Assembly (NCBI GenBank): GCA_019055375.1
Contig: JAHQIW010007310.1
Location: forward strand, 248,001-312,000
Direction: 5' to 3'
DNA length: 64,000 nt
DNA from: Parelaphostrongylus tenuis
Taxonomy: Eukaryota; Nematoda; Chromadorea; Rhabditida; Metastrongylidae
Positions 1 to 11,625 of this stretch are shown here, one piece after another. The position numbers and the translations under genes are program-made. Under the pieces are notes generated by a model that saw only the letters and a program-made list of their open reading frames with translations, searched no databases and had not been told where the DNA came from. The stretch's first letter is position 1. Every line of letters starts with the position of its first letter.

Positions 1-153
1 TACACATACCCCATTTCACCGCGTTAGATGGCAATGAACATTGTAACTTTTTCTGCGCCTTTTGATACTGTTCTACTTTTTCATCCTGTTTATAGACTAG
101 TAATTAACTCATATACTCAAATCGTTACACACCAATTTTGGTATCATTTTCAG

Positions 154-252
154 AGATTCGCTTCACAATTACCTCCGAAGACAAAGAGTAAATACGAAGA
201 ATTCAGTACACGGTTCAACAAATGCGCAGAATTACAAGAAGATATGCTATAA
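154..252 (+). CDS. 3'-terminal exon of an unidentified gene (partial)
   Basis: A polypyrimidine tract ending in ATCATTTTCAG (143-153) is followed at once by an open frame of 32 codons ending in TAA at 250-252. The peptide is hydrophilic and lysine/glutamate-rich (RFASQLPPKTKSKYEEFSTR, then FNKCAELQEDML) and looks like a real C-terminus. I do not recognise the family. The rest of the gene would lie left of the window. It converges on the septin gene, whose stop is at 576, so the two genes are tail to tail about 320 bp apart. Splice site and frame are seen directly; that this is a true exon is inference. Confidence 0.5.
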   Translation, partial: RFASQLPPKTKSKYEEFSTRFNKCAELQEDML

Positions 253-575
253 GACGTGCCACACCTCGCCCCCCATATCGAAGAGTAGTTCAACCATGTC
301 GTCTTAGAATTAATACTCGTTCTCACTTTCTCAAACATCAGAAATTCTTAAAGTTCGATGACTTACAATTGAAAAAGATTCGTTTCAAAAATGTATATTC
401 GTTGAAGCTCGTGCTACAAAAATCTGTAAATTCCCTTCAACAATAGAATGGCCTTACTACTGATTTATATTTGTACCTTTCGTAGGACACAGAAATCAGG
501 GCAGCCTCAGAAACTTTATCTTTACACAACAGCATAGGCATGTACAGGCATAACTGAAAATTATTCGAAGAGATC
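253..575. other. Convergent intergenic spacer
   Basis: Space between the TAA of the left-hand gene and the septin stop codon. It must hold both 3' UTRs. I see no AATAAA on either strand that is clearly placed, and no repeat. Confidence 0.5.
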
Positions 576-3500
576 TCAGTTCCTATTGAAAAGACCTAAT
601 GTGCCACTTTTCTTCTTGAACTTTTCCGTTGGAGAGCTTTTTTCGGAGTTTTCATTGGTCATTGTCAATGACATCTTTGAGTCACCGGTGGAACCTCGTC
701 GGAGATCATCAACCTTGCAAAAACATCATAATTTAGGTTTCATTCGCTATCATAACCCAAAGGCAACTGGGACAAACCTCATGTTTAAGTTTTTCCAGCT
801 CAACTTTGCGTAGTTCGATCTCCTTCTTCAAGTCTTGTTCACGAATATCTAACTAAAATGAACAACAGATACAAAGATTCAAGAAAAGGCTTAATTACCA
901 AAATCCTCACTCTGGCAACTCTTTCGTTGATTTTGGTCTCCTCGTTCGTTAACCTTGTCGGCAAATGTCTATAACATAAAATGAGAAGTCAAAATCGGGA
1001 TTTGTTAAGATGAAAGATAAGATATAAAGCGCAGCTCGATTGCACTGCATTCTTCAAATCGAGGAAAAAATGCCCTACATTGTTTGGCGCTAGAGTACCG
1101 AACAACAGAAGGGGAAATGATATAGAAAAGAACCTGAACAACTGTTTCTCAACATGAAAGCGTTCGCCCGTCGGTTTGCAAGGAGAGTATTTCACCCAGA
1201 AAAAAAAAAGAAGAGAGAAAATCCGCCAACTCAGAAAGGATGGAATGGTTGGTGAGCTTTGGGCACGGGATGGAACCACGATTACGTTTGCGTGGGAGGG
1301 CATCTCTGCGCATGACGCTGTATGCGCCCCAAAAATAAAAGAAGAAAAAGGTGATATGTTCAAATAGAGTAGTTTTTACTGCTACCACATTGGTCTTACT
1401 AGATTTATCACTCACAAAAGTAAAAAAACCAATTAAAACGTCAGCAAAATCTATAGAAGTGCTCATGAGATTATAAAAGACGGGAAAAATTGAGAAACAC
1501 ACAGAACATTCGTCAAGCCAGCATTGACATTTCCAAGCGATATTCTCAAAAATTCAGATATAAAAACTGTACGCACCTTTTCGAATGCCCGTTTTTTTCT
1601 CAGCTAATTCGTTTCTCCTTTTTCTTTCGGTCCTCTTCCATCTGAGTGAATGGATCCCTGTAAACCCAAGAATCGACAAAAAACAGCTCTTATTATAGTC
1701 AAGATATCCCTAGTACAGAACCTCTGGAAATCACCAAGTGGAGAGTTCTTTTACTTCTTAAAAAGTACCTATCCATGACATGCTTCGGTAGTTTATCCAT
1801 TTGGCGAAGTCGGAAATTCTCGTAGTGCACTGATCGAGTCACATCAATCATATCAATCAGATTCGTTCTCACAACCATATCTCGCAGAAGGATGAAATCG
1901 TTATGCGCCATATTTTCAACTTCAACAACTCCCCACGGATATTCCCTAGAATGCTCGCACTAAAATTCGCACCAGAGAGATAAATCATAAAAAATGTATC
2001 ACCGACTACTCATCGAATAAAATTGAGTGATATGTGAAACTCTGAACGTCGGGCAAGAACTGCGCCCGTGTTTCACTTTTCGGAGGAGACCCCGGTAGTG
2101 CAGTGAACAGCACGCGTCTCCGAAAAGGTTGAACGTGGGTCCAACTCCTGCTAGAGGTTCAGAGCTTTACACATCAACACTATTGGATATATATTGTAAC
2201 TCTTAGCACTGCCAGAAAAAGCGGATCAATAGATTTCTAGTCGACTACATATATCACCACTGCACTTTTCAAAAAAGCTTACGTATGGTTGATTTATTCT
2301 CTTCAGAATAGATGGCTAACGTTTCAGCAAGCTCATCCTCCTCAGAGTCGTTCATTCACTTATATGCCAAAAGTTATCGGTGTGTTTATCACACACAACG
2401 AGGTCAGGTGATCACTTCTTAGGAAGCCAGATAAGATTCCGCTAAAAACAGTTGGCGCACGAGTCTTCACAGGAGAGATACCATGTTGGAACTTGATGAG
2501 ACATGTGAGATCATTCGCTGTCACCACAAACATCGATATCATTTCTCATAAAAACTCTGAAGCTCATGGCGTTAATCAATTCTTGAGGGATGACCATACA
2601 CTTGTCTCATCAGGCATCGCTTGAGTTAAGTGGATGCATATTTGGCCTTTACAATGACTCGTGGAGGCCTATCGATGTATCAAGCCAGTGAAGGTTACTC
2701 TCCCTCGTGATTCTGGTACCAGTTCATCGAGTCGGATGATGGAGGGTTTGATGATGCATGACTGCGGAGTTGAACCACAGACCTTCAACTGATTGATTGT
2801 GTGTGTCGCAAAGCACCTCTAACCACTGTGATACACGATCTCTTTACCTCTCCCATATATTTAGTGAACAATTTAAGGGCTATAAGTCATTTTAATGCTC
2901 ACGCGCGACACCAAATCTCACTCGGCTACTGTGATAATGGCGTTGCGTCTCAAGACAGCCAGACACCGCTTGACTGTTGCGCAAGTAACGGCACGACGTT
3001 GCACGCCTATTAACGCTGGTTCTCAAAGGGTTACCGAATCTAAGAAAGGTGAATTCTCGTCAAACCGTCAGGCATCGATTTTTAAGAAATACCTCGCGCA
3101 AGCTTTTCATGGAATCTGAATTCATAGGATGGTTTTTTATACTAGAGAGTATAGTTTTATATCAAAAGCTGAGAATGGTTCTAATCGGTTATGAGGGAAC
3201 AAATGAAAAGCCAATCTCATTTGCTCGACAGGAACTTTTCGTAAGAGCGTTATTAACCATTCTAAAGCTGAGACTTCAGCCTACAGCCCCACGCTGCCGG
3301 TTTTCGAAAAAGCCTTTTTTTGACGCTGCTAGAGATGGAAATTTTGCGTTGCAAAACGCTCATATTTCTCATCAAAGAGCTCTTTCTTGAGATTAACAAT
3401 AATCATTCATAACGCAATCGTTTGTGAATCCAACGCTGTGCTTATAACGCGAAAAGACCGTTTCTCCCGCAACGCAGCAGGCAAAATAAGTTGAATTCGC

Positions 3501-6500
3501 ATATGCGACCAAAGGTTTCTTTGGCTAATTCATGTGCGGTTGATTACTAATAGTCCAAAGAAAGAGCTCTGTCTGGCAAGAAATATGCGCGTCTGAAACA
3601 TAGTTTTGAGCGAATATTACAGTGTTATAAAAGGCTGCTTGAAAAACCGGCGACATGGAGCTGTAGACAGAAGTCTCAACTTACAAATAATTACTAACAC
3701 TCCTACGAAATATCTTTCGTTTCGAGTGTTTTCCTCAAGACCACAACTCAATTCAATATGCCAAATAATCATTATTGAGCCATGCATGTCATGTGATCCG
3801 TTAAAAAAGGACTCCTATGAAAAGTTCCCGTGCAGGGAATGAGGTCGGCTCATCATTTTTTCCCCTCATAACCGAATAGTTACCTTTGAAAATATGAATT
3901 GCAAAGTGAATGCAGCACAAACTAACCTGTAACGAATTTTCTTTCCACCTTCCTCTTTCAACATATTACTGCCTACCACAGCAAATGGTAAACAATTCTT
4001 AAGCTTTTCACTAACAGCCTGAACGAGAAGAGGCATGGAACCTGGACTTCAAAGCAATTGAGTCATGAGTCTTACTAAAAGACAGTAACAATGACGGTAT
4101 GGTTGAGGTTATAAAAAACAAAGACTCTCATAACTGACTATGAAGTGTCAACGACTTTGAGCAAAAAACTACTTATTACCTTGTCTTTGTCGTCTTCAAT
4201 TTCGGGCAGCTTGTACAATTTAATATCGTTGGCAGCTATATCTTTATTGATCTGAAAGAACCACTTGAATGAGAAGACTTTTGTTTATTAACACTTTAGA
4301 GACGACGTGTATCCTATTTTTGTACACGATTTCTTTGAAGCCTTCTCCGCTGGAGACAGATTTTCTAGACTAAGCTTTCAGAAGTTACTCGATAGCATGA
4401 AAAACAACGATTTCGATGATGTGCTTGCTATCTAAGAAAGCCATTTTTAGTGCGCTGTAGGAGCCGAAAATATTACGTTTCACCCTTGGCGTGCATTACA
4501 ACGGTGGAAACGAAAGTTTTGGGGCACTTTAATAAGCATGAGATAACCCAGCATATCATGGGAAAACTACAGTTACCTATGTGGGATTATCCCACTGAAA
4601 ACCTAAATATTAATCGTCTCAACTTTCACCATTTTACAAGCCTCCGCAGTGCCCAACGATACAATCGATGTTCGTGTTTTGCCGCGTCAGTGTTAGAGAA
4701 AGGTCTTTGACAGTGAGCTGCAGTTGTTGAAATCAACGAAGTTGAAGTGGAAAGCACTTCAAACAAATCTGTATCTGGACGCTGGTTTCAACGGTTCAGT
4801 GTCGGCGATCTCGACTCGAAGACGAGCTTCGTTCAGGGCGTTCAACAAAGTTGAACAAGAAGAGTTGATTACTGCTTTGAAGAACAAACCGCCGTAAGGT
4901 GCTCGCGAATTGGCGGACCCATGGCCGAAAGTCGTAGAAAATGATGGCCTTTATTTTAAAGAATAGTTTACTGTTTTTTATTCGGAATTCGCGCACGAAT
5001 TTTCAATTTTTTACAAGTGCACCAGAACTTTCTTTCCAACCTAATATTTGTATGGCTGACGTCTGTGCCTTCCTTTTCACTAGGCTTTTTATGCTCATTC
5101 AATAGCTTTAATCTGTTGACTCAGAAACTAGACTTGGTTTTTGGAGTATCCGCAGCGCGGTGTTAGATCGAATAGAGGATTATTCACACTAAAGTTTTGT
5201 ATACACTAAATACATTGGACCGCATATAGAAAATCATGGAGCATCAGACTTTCGACACTCCAGAATTTCCTTTTTAAACGGAGAAAGAAGCTGACCAAAT
5301 AACGATACTCACGCGCCAATTTTAAATCGCGCGCTGCAGCGACCAAAAAAGCTTCCTAAAGTTTCTGCCCATATATATGCATGTATATATACATATATAC
5401 ACACGCAAACATATATATACGTATGCATATGTACATATACGTACATGTATGCATGTCCAGACACATGCACGTACGTGCACACACGTACGCATATAAGTAT
5501 ATACACACATATCTATAAACATCGCTAACCTGAGCCTTGAACTTTTTCAATTCGTCTCTTGTGAGACAGTCTGCTTTGGCAATAACAGGTACAATATTTA
5601 CTCGTGTATGCAGTTGTTTCATGAACTCGATATCCAATAGCTTCAAACTATAAAAAGAAAAAAAAACAGATGACATGAACGAATCACATAAAATCTCAAA
5701 AATCTTACAACTTTTATCTAATAAATGAAGCCAAAAACGTACCCATGACCACTCGGTTCAATAAAATATAGACAGAGATGCACACATTTGTCCACCGGTT
5801 TATGTTTTCTCTCGATTTTTGTCTCTTCACAGAAATATTCCAGGAATTTCCCATCAACGTAGTTTATTATAGGCTCCCAACTGAAAAAAAAACTTTCTGA
5901 CTTCCCACAAGCAAGTGATACTATGTGTCGATATGGTGCGCTACACCTTTTTTTTTTCCACGGACCTCCCTCTTTGAGGGATCCCACCCGGTTAGTCGCG
6001 AGGGCACGTGGCGCGTCCCCAGGTGGTGGATAGGGGAATAAAACGCGAACCAAAAGCGACCGTGTGCTTCCCAGAGACGCAGGTGGATTCAGGGGACGAG
6101 CTCCCTGCTTCTGCAGTGCCGACTTGACAAAACTCTATTTCTACGAGTCAAGTCGGCCAAAAGCCTGCAATCAAGCGGCTGGGAAGTACATGGGAGGCGG
6201 TTAGGAGTCGCCTCCAACAAATAAGCTCCTCCCGCTCCTCCGAGAGAGACTGGCAAGCTACTCGTGAGTACCCAGCCCCCACGTTTAGAGCCTGGCAAGC
6301 TACACGTTGGGTATCAAAAATGCCAAAAACAGTAACAAATATGGGCCTCATTCCCCTGACCCCGAAAGAGCCCCTGGTACGGCAGCGCCAGGTAGGACGA
6401 GTACGGAGAGGCTGCTAAAATCTCAGGGCCGAACTAGGCTGCCAAGATCGAAACGGACTAAAATGACGATCTGTACCTACAATGCAAGAACCCTTGCTCA

Positions 6501-9500
6501 ACAATCCGCTGTAGAAGATCTGTTGATTCAAGCAAGAAGAATAAGGTACGACGTCATTGGCCTGGCTGAGACGAGAAGGCGCCATCCTTTTCACGCTGTC
6601 TATGACACCGGAGAAGAACTGTTCCTTGGAACATGCGATCGCAGAGGTGTCGGTGGCGTTGGCGTCCTCGTCAAATCGAATTTGACCGTGAACATTGATT
6701 CGTTCGAACAACTAACAACCCGCATCGGACGATTACGGTTGAAACGATGTGGTTCTATGCCGGCTTTGACCATCTTCGTTGCTTACGCACCAACATCAAG
6801 CTATGACGAAGACGAAGTCGAAGCGTTCTATATGGACCTCGAAAAATTCTTCAGAGAAGATCATACATTCTTCAAGGTCATTGTCGGAGATTTTAACGCA
6901 AAAATTGGACCTAGAAGAACGTCTGAAGAACGTCACATAGGGACCCACGGACTAGAATGGAATGAACAGGGTGAGAGGCTATCCGAGTTTATCATGACGA
7001 CCCAAACCATCCATGGTAACTCGCAATTCCAAAAGCCTCTCTCTCAGCGATGGACGTGGGAGTCTCCCAATGGAGAGTACCATAACGAAATAGATCACAT
7101 CATAGTAAATCGAAGGTTTTGCCTGACCGACGTCGCTGTTGTTCCCAAGTTCTACACGGGATCAGACCATCGCCTCCTTCGCGCAACGTTCCGATTTTCG
7201 AGGAGAGGAGAGAAAGCCGCTAAATTCAAACAACGAAGTCCCAGAACTACCATAAACTGGGATGTATTCAAATCATTAGTCGGCTCTTGGGAAGATACCG
7301 TTGTCGACAACATCGACGAAGAATACGATCGACTCGTTGAATATCTTCACGTTGGCGCTAAAAAAGCCGAAAGTCCTAAGGTCACGAAGAGACGCTTGTC
7401 TCCGCAGACACTCGAGCTGATACGTCAACGTGGAATCGCACGAGCCGCAGGCAACCGAAAGCTTACGTCCGAACTTGCGAAACGATGCAGAGAAGCGATA
7501 AAAGAAGACCTTAAAGAGAGAAGAGCAGCAGTTATGGCAGAAGCTGCAGAAGCTGGGAAGAGCATTCGCAAAGCCCAGCGAGGCTTCGCCAACTATAAGA
7601 CCAAGATGATTGCACTCCGATACCCTGACGGGACACTTACAGCTTCCAGAAGGGCTATGGAGAAAATCATCCACCAGTACTACTCGGATCTCTTCGCTAG
7701 CCATGTTCTCTTACCGTCATATAAATTGAAAGAGGACGAATATGTCGTTCCACCGGTCCTTCCTTCCGAAATCCGACATGCTATATCGTCGGTGAAAAAC
7801 AGAACAACACCCGGTCCAGACAGGATTAGACCAGAACACCTGAAGAACCTGCCGCCAGTTCTCATCAACACCCTGGCTCGGCTCTTCACTCGCTACCTGT
7901 CAGAATGCAAGGTCCCTATTCAATGGAAAACCAGCAAGACCGTATTGTTGTTCAAAAAGGGAGACCTTCACGACATAGGCAATTATCGCCCAATCTGCTT
8001 GCTGTCCGTTGTCTATAAACTCTTTACTCGAGTCATCCTGAACAGGATTGACAGAACACTGGACGAAGGACAGCCATGCGAACAAGCAGGGTTCAGAAAA
8101 GGATTTAGTACCATGGACCACATCCACACGATCACAAGACTCATTGAAGTTTCGCGAGAGTACAAACAACCACTCTGTCTCACTTTTATCGATCTGAAAA
8201 AAGCCTTTGATTCAGTGGAAACAGAAGCGGTTATAGAGGCTCTGGATAACCAGGGCGTCCCTACTCGGTACATAATGATCCTTCGTGAGCTTTATAGAGA
8301 TTTCACGACCAGAATATCTCCATTCTACAACAACATCACCATTGACGTAAGAAGAGGGGTTCGACAAGGCGATACAATATCGCCAAAACTATTCACTGCC
8401 ACCCTACAAAACGTCATGCGAACATTAGAATGGGACGAAATGGGAGTGAAAATTGACGGTCGACAATTAAACCATCTTCGCTTTGCTGACGATATCGTTC
8501 TCATAACACCAAACATCAGCCAAGCGGAACGAATGTTGACTGATTTCGATAACGCCTGTGGAAAGATCGGTCTTCAACTGAATCTAACGAAAACAATGTT
8601 CATGAGGAACGGATGGGTTTCTAATGCCCCATTCACGCTCAACGGAACGACAATTTCCGAATGCTCCAGTTACATCTATCTAGGTCGTGAAATCAACATG
8701 ATGAACGACCTAGCCCCAGAGTTGAGCAGGAGGAAACGAGCGGCTTGGGGAACGTTTAAGAGCATCGAAGATGTAGTGAAGAGGACAAAGAACATCCGAC
8801 TCCGTGCCCACCTTTTCGACTCGACAATTATCCCTGCCCTAACGTATGCAGCAGAAACCTGGTCGCTACGTAAGCAGGATGAAAGATCACTTGCCGTTAT
8901 CGAACGCGCAGTCGAAAGGTCGATGCTAGGAGTATCTCGTATTTCGCAAATGAGACAAAGGATCCGAACTTCCGACCTACGTCAACGATCGAAAATCAGA
9001 GACGCCGTTCTACACGCCAGGATATCGAAAATAAGGTGGGCCGGACACGTGATGCGCTTCAACGACAACCGATGGACGAGAGCCGTTACCGACTGGATTC
9101 CTCGGGACGTCAAGCGCTCTAAAGGAAGACCACTGACCCGTTGGTCCGATTTCTTCACGAAAGCGATGGAAGAAAGATATGATGCTCAGCGAATTCCTAG
9201 AGCAAGGAGGTCCCACTGGGCTACTCTTGCACGCGATAGGGAAAAATGGAAGAGTTGCTGGTACCCGCTCGAGTCACTCGACGATCAACGGGACGACAGG
9301 TGATACAGGTGATACAGTTTTTTTACTAACCGACGGACGAGCGCCGTTACCGACTGGATTCCTCGGGACGTCAAGCGTTCTAAAGGAAGACCACTGACCC
9401 GTTGGTCCGATTTCTTCACGAAAGCGATAGAAGAAAGATGTGATGCTCAGCGAATCCCTAGAGCGAGGAGGACCCACTGGGATACGCGATAGGGAAAAAT

Positions 9501-11595
9501 GGAAAAGTTGCTGCCACCCGCTCGAGTCACTCGACGATCAACGGGGCGACAGGTGATACAGTTTTTTTCATGAAAACTTTCCAATAGTGCTATATATTAT
9601 ACATCATTGCAAAGCTCATTTTATGATCTTTAGTTTGATATAATCGAAGGAAAGCTAAATCATATTTCTGAGAAACCTCAAAGGCCAGATCTTCAGACAT
9701 CACACAGTAATTTGGACAGACCTCGAAGATCGGTGGGGTTTTCTGCGACACACGACGAAGAGCTGAAGGTTGTTGTGAAAGTGTATGAAGGCACAAGCGT
9801 TCAAGAGTTTGCAGAAGAACTTAGTGCAATCATCTCAATTGTTCAGAGCATACGAAGAGATGGAAAGTCGTAATAGCCCGACAAATGGACTTCGCACGAC
9901 TTGAATGAAAAAAAAAGCCGTTTATAGATACCATGGAAGTCGTTCTCAACAAAAATGGTCCGTTTCTGATTATGTTGCGACCAGCGACAAAGGATGGATT
10001 CATCATGATAGCTGGTAATAATCGGCTCATTGATACGACCACGATGGAGCTCTAGAGAACTTCAAGGCCTGAATTACATCGATCGGTATGCAGTCACTTA
10101 GATCCATTGAGATATCCTGAATTCATGTAAGACTTTTATAGTCATTGAATACACTAAAAAGTCCAACGTCTGCGCCTTACAAGGGCCAACACATGGGTCA
10201 ACAGGAGAGGTCTGATCCATCTTCACACCGCGAGGCACATGTTGAACTGATGACGGTGCAAAGGTTAAAAGAATTGCGACACAACCCTTGTTCCACTCAC
10301 CAAACTCGTTATACCAATCACCTTCTCAGCACTTTTCCAAACATCTCAAGAACTTCCCGAGAAAAAATGCTTCAAAAATCAAGCTGATGCTAACTTTCTG
10401 TCAAGTTTCGCAGCCCCAGAATCTCGAGAACAAGCAACTGGAATAATGAGCTTATCTCTCATTGACAAAAAAAAGTGCAGCTTTGAACTATTTTTTATCA
10501 CGATTAACAGCTGTCATTCTGCTACAAAATTGGCACGCTCATAGCCCTGGCTCTACTCATTCTTTGGTCAATCACTTCCTCTAACCCCCCTGGGTATGGA
10601 AAATTGATACCAGATACCAGATCTAATCAGCCCCTTCTCATCCACTCTATAGCAAAGATCTAGGGATGCTCTATCATGGCTATCCAAGAATTCAAGGATG
10701 AGTTGACTGGGCCAGAAGTCGACAACACTCGTAAGGAATAAGACGGCGTACAGAGACTGGTGAGAGGACGGAGGGAGTGGCAACCGAGAAGTTGATGCTC
10801 GAGGCGGGGTCGATTTCCCAACACCTTCCGGCAATCAATCAACCAACGCCTTAGCTTGGCTATTCTCATTGACAAGATCTGTCTGACCACTATTCTCAAC
10901 TTTTATGAAGAAAAAGAAATCCCCAAGCAATCTGTAAATGCGAGGATACGAATCGAATGCTAGTAGTACTGGGATCCTCACAAAAATGTGATGACGGGTC
11001 GTATAAGATCGAAAGTTAAAAGGATGAATGAGAGAAAACACGCCAATTTTGTCGTTCAAACACCATGGAGGACAGAAACTACAAAAATAAACTGGATCGA
11101 TAGAACAAAAGGGCTTACCATCGAGTGTTATTGACCGCATCACCAAACCCGGGTGTATCAACCAGCGTTAAATTGAGCTTCACAGTATTTTCAACCAGCA
11201 TCACCTAGGAATTATGTCTCTTTAGGCTGAGTAGTTGCACAAAATTCACCAGTGATTCAACTGTTCATCTGCCTTACATGTTTCTCCTCGATCCTAACTG
11301 TCGATCCAGTTGGCCTTGGTGCTTCTTTCATGTCATGAATTTCCGCCAGGAATAACGTGTTGATAAATGTGGACTTTCCAAGGCCACTCCGTCCTAAAAC
11401 ATACAACGCAAATCTAGTTCGGCGGGAACATCTCAAGGAATCCCAAGTATAGAGCTAACCTACTACCATAAGGGTGAAACTAAAACCATCCTTAATCGCT
11501 CTACGAAACACTTGATTGGGAAAATTGGCAAATCCCCAATAATTTTGCGTTTCCGCAAGCGTTGAACGAGATTCGTCGAGCTTAGCTCGACTCAT
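576..11595 (-). CDS. unc-59: Septin GTPase, UNC-59 type (13 exons found, one with an in-frame stop)
   Basis: Septins are GTP-binding filament proteins that act in cytokinesis; UNC-59 pairs with UNC-61 in nematodes (family knowledge). Exons on the minus strand: 11595-11460, 11393-11278, 11204-11119, 5880-5743, 5647-5530, 4251-4180, 4018-3927, 1945-1769, 1657-1577, 968-899, 848-778, 713-576; an exon between 1577 and 968 may be missing. Phases match exactly through 1769. Visible motifs: P-loop GRSGLGKST, switch [11 protein letters not shown] (G4), the [10 protein letters not shown] stretch, and a coiled-coil tail ([20 protein letters not shown]). The ATG at 11593-11595 lies 2 nt behind TTTTTTCAG, a likely trans-splice acceptor. 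Oddity: the exon at 1657-1577 meets a TGA at 1600-1602 in the expected frame, while a neighbouring frame stays coiled-coil-like. That is either a frameshift or assembly error, or a short isoform of about 330 residues. The tail exons 968-576 share one consistent frame. Confidence 0.9.
1600..1602 (-). other. In-frame TGA inside septin exon 9
   Basis: Reading on from exon 8 (phase 2), exon 9 gives [18 protein letters not shown] then TGA. One base fewer in the A-run before it would give a frame continuing [11 protein letters not shown] to the donor at 1576. The break is seen; its cause is not known. Confidence 0.7.
2023..2195. repeat. SINE-1, head-to-head pair of tRNA-like arms
   Basis: The left arm (about 2023-2090) is in minus orientation with the tail GAGTGATATG at the left edge. 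The right arm (about 2093-2195) is in plus orientation: box A-like GGTAGTGCAGTGAACAGC and box B-like GGGTCCAACTCC. Both arms diverge from other copies. It lies in septin intron 8. Confidence 0.65.
2560..2850 (-). repeat. SINE-2 copy (tRNA-derived)
   Basis: It shares the tail motif AATCAATTCTTGAGGGATG, the middle motif TTTACAATGACTCGTGGAGG and the tRNA-like head CAAAGCACCTCTAACCACTG with copies at 44.3 kb and 51.4 kb. Read on the minus strand, the head comes first. Diverged; in a septin intron. Confidence 0.65.
3175..3885. mobile_element. Foldback element A, copy 1, interrupted
   Basis: The left arm starts TCGGTTATGAGGGAACAAAT. The right arm ends in the reverse complement, CCCCTCATAACCGA. Inner arm segments also pair: CCGGTTTTCGAAAAAGCC against GGCTGCTTGAAAAACCGG. 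No transposase is seen, so it would be non-autonomous. The right arm is split by a fragment of element B at 3718-3805. It sits in the septin intron between 3926 and 1946. Confidence 0.75.
3718..3805 (+). mobile_element. Element B fragment nested in element A
   Basis: TTTCGAGTGTTTTCCTCAAGACC followed by a diverged TCATTATTGAGCCATGCATG matches the first 80 bp of element B at 19.07 kb and 30.9 kb. It is flanked by the similar words CTCCTACGAAA and CTCCTATGAAA, which may be a target duplication. Confidence 0.6.
4495..5044 (+). mobile_element. Mariner deletion derivative (MITE-like)
   Basis: The right end TTTCTTTCCAACCTAAT and the left segment GGAAACGAAAGTTTTGGGG form diverged inverted termini. 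Inside, broken frames give a mariner helix-turn-helix piece ([18 protein letters not shown]), then ARELA, then at once the transposase C-terminus [11 protein letters not shown]. The central catalytic domain is deleted. It lies in septin intron 5. Confidence 0.7.
5365..5520. repeat. Alternating purine-pyrimidine microsatellite
   Basis: About 150 bp of mixed AT/AC/GT dinucleotide words (ATATATAC, GTATGCATATGTAC, ACACGTACG) right after the septin exon 5 donor at 5529. Long frames across it on the minus strand are repeat artefacts. Confidence 0.85.
5940..9325 (+). mobile_element. RTE-clade non-LTR retrotransposon, probably full length
   Basis: A GC-rich leader (about 5940-6460) precedes one long ORF. 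Right after the stop come short tail repeats (GGTGATACAGGTGATACAG, about 9298-9315), as RTE elements use instead of poly(A). The exact 5' end was not resolved; no clear target duplication was seen. It sits antisense in the 5.2-kb septin intron 3. Confidence 0.8.
6307..9303 (+). CDS. RTE retrotransposon ORF: endonuclease plus reverse transcriptase
   Basis: The single uninterrupted frame has 998 codons from TTG 6307. The first ATG that opens directly on the endonuclease is at 6463 ([11 protein letters not shown]), my preferred start, giving about 946 residues. Apurinic-type endonuclease motifs in order: [34 protein letters not shown]. Reverse-transcriptase blocks follow: [53 protein letters not shown] and the catalytic FADD. 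The C-terminal region ([18 protein letters not shown], then [11 protein letters not shown]) is typical of RTE. No stop or frameshift is present, so the enzyme could be active. Chromosomal target nicking and primed reverse transcription are known for the family; activity here is inference. GC content is higher than the surrounding introns. Confidence 0.95.
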   Translation: MGIKNAKNSNKYGPHSPDPERAPGTAAPGRTSTERLLKSQGRTRLPRSKRTKMTICTYNARTLAQQSAVEDLLIQARRIRYDVIGLAETRRRHPFHAVYDTGEELFLGTCDRRGVGGVGVLVKSNLTVNIDSFEQLTTRIGRLRLKRCGSMPALTIFVAYAPTSSYDEDEVEAFYMDLEKFFREDHTFFKVIVGDFNAKIGPRRTSEERHIGTHGLEWNEQGERLSEFIMTTQTIHGNSQFQKPLSQRWTWESPNGEYHNEIDHIIVNRRFCLTDVAVVPKFYTGSDHRLLRATFRFSRRGEKAAKFKQRSPRTTINWDVFKSLVGSWEDTVVDNIDEEYDRLVEYLHVGAKKAESPKVTKRRLSPQTLELIRQRGIARAAGNRKLTSELAKRCREAIKEDLKERRAAVMAEAAEAGKSIRKAQRGFANYKTKMIALRYPDGTLTASRRAMEKIIHQYYSDLFASHVLLPSYKLKEDEYVVPPVLPSEIRHAISSVKNRTTPGPDRIRPEHLKNLPPVLINTLARLFTRYLSECKVPIQWKTSKTVLLFKKGDLHDIGNYRPICLLSVVYKLFTRVILNRIDRTLDEGQPCEQAGFRKGFSTMDHIHTITRLIEVSREYKQPLCLTFIDLKKAFDSVETEAVIEALDNQGVPTRYIMILRELYRDFTTRISPFYNNITIDVRRGVRQGDTISPKLFTATLQNVMRTLEWDEMGVKIDGRQLNHLRFADDIVLITPNISQAERMLTDFDNACGKIGLQLNLTKTMFMRNGWVSNAPFTLNGTTISECSSYIYLGREINMMNDLAPELSRRKRAAWGTFKSIEDVVKRTKNIRLRAHLFDSTIIPALTYAAETWSLRKQDERSLAVIERAVERSMLGVSRISQMRQRIRTSDLRQRSKIRDAVLHARISKIRWAGHVMRFNDNRWTRAVTDWIPRDVKRSKGRPLTRWSDFFTKAMEERYDAQRIPRARRSHWATLARDREKWKSCWYPLESLDDQRDDR
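9325..9566 (+). mobile_element. 5'-truncated second RTE 3' end, in tandem
   Basis: It starts at CGACGGACGAGCGCCGTTACC and repeats the last ~230 bp of the RTE ORF with changes, including a small deletion (CACTGGGATACGCGAT in place of a longer segment). It ends GACAGGTGATACAG plus a T-run. It lies only ~20 bp after the full-length element. Confidence 0.9.
9735..10075 (+). pseudogene. Mariner transposase relic
   Basis: Frames give [20 protein letters not shown], then (after two stops) [10 protein letters not shown], then in other frames VLNKNGPFL and [10 protein letters not shown]. This is the order of the mariner helix-turn-helix, linker and first catalytic-aspartate region. Several stops and shifts make it dead. 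It is in septin intron 3. Confidence 0.75.
10076..11118. other. Remainder of septin intron 3, no gene seen
   Basis: About 1 kb between the mariner relic and septin exon 3. A GC-richer block at 10,560-10,850 (open on the minus strand for 88 codons) has no recognisable protein signature and may be an old repeat. Confidence 0.5.
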
Positions 11596-11625
11596 TGCTG
11601 AAAAAAGCAATGTACATATCCAAAA

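Noticed and set aside
1230..1330. tRNA-like block on the minus strand (GGTTCCATCCCG)
   Set aside because: A box B-like word is present but spacing and stem pairing do not support a tRNA or a clear SINE copy.
5309..5676. Long minus-strand frames over the microsatellite
   Set aside because: Apart from septin exon 5 (5530-5647) they translate dinucleotide repeats only.
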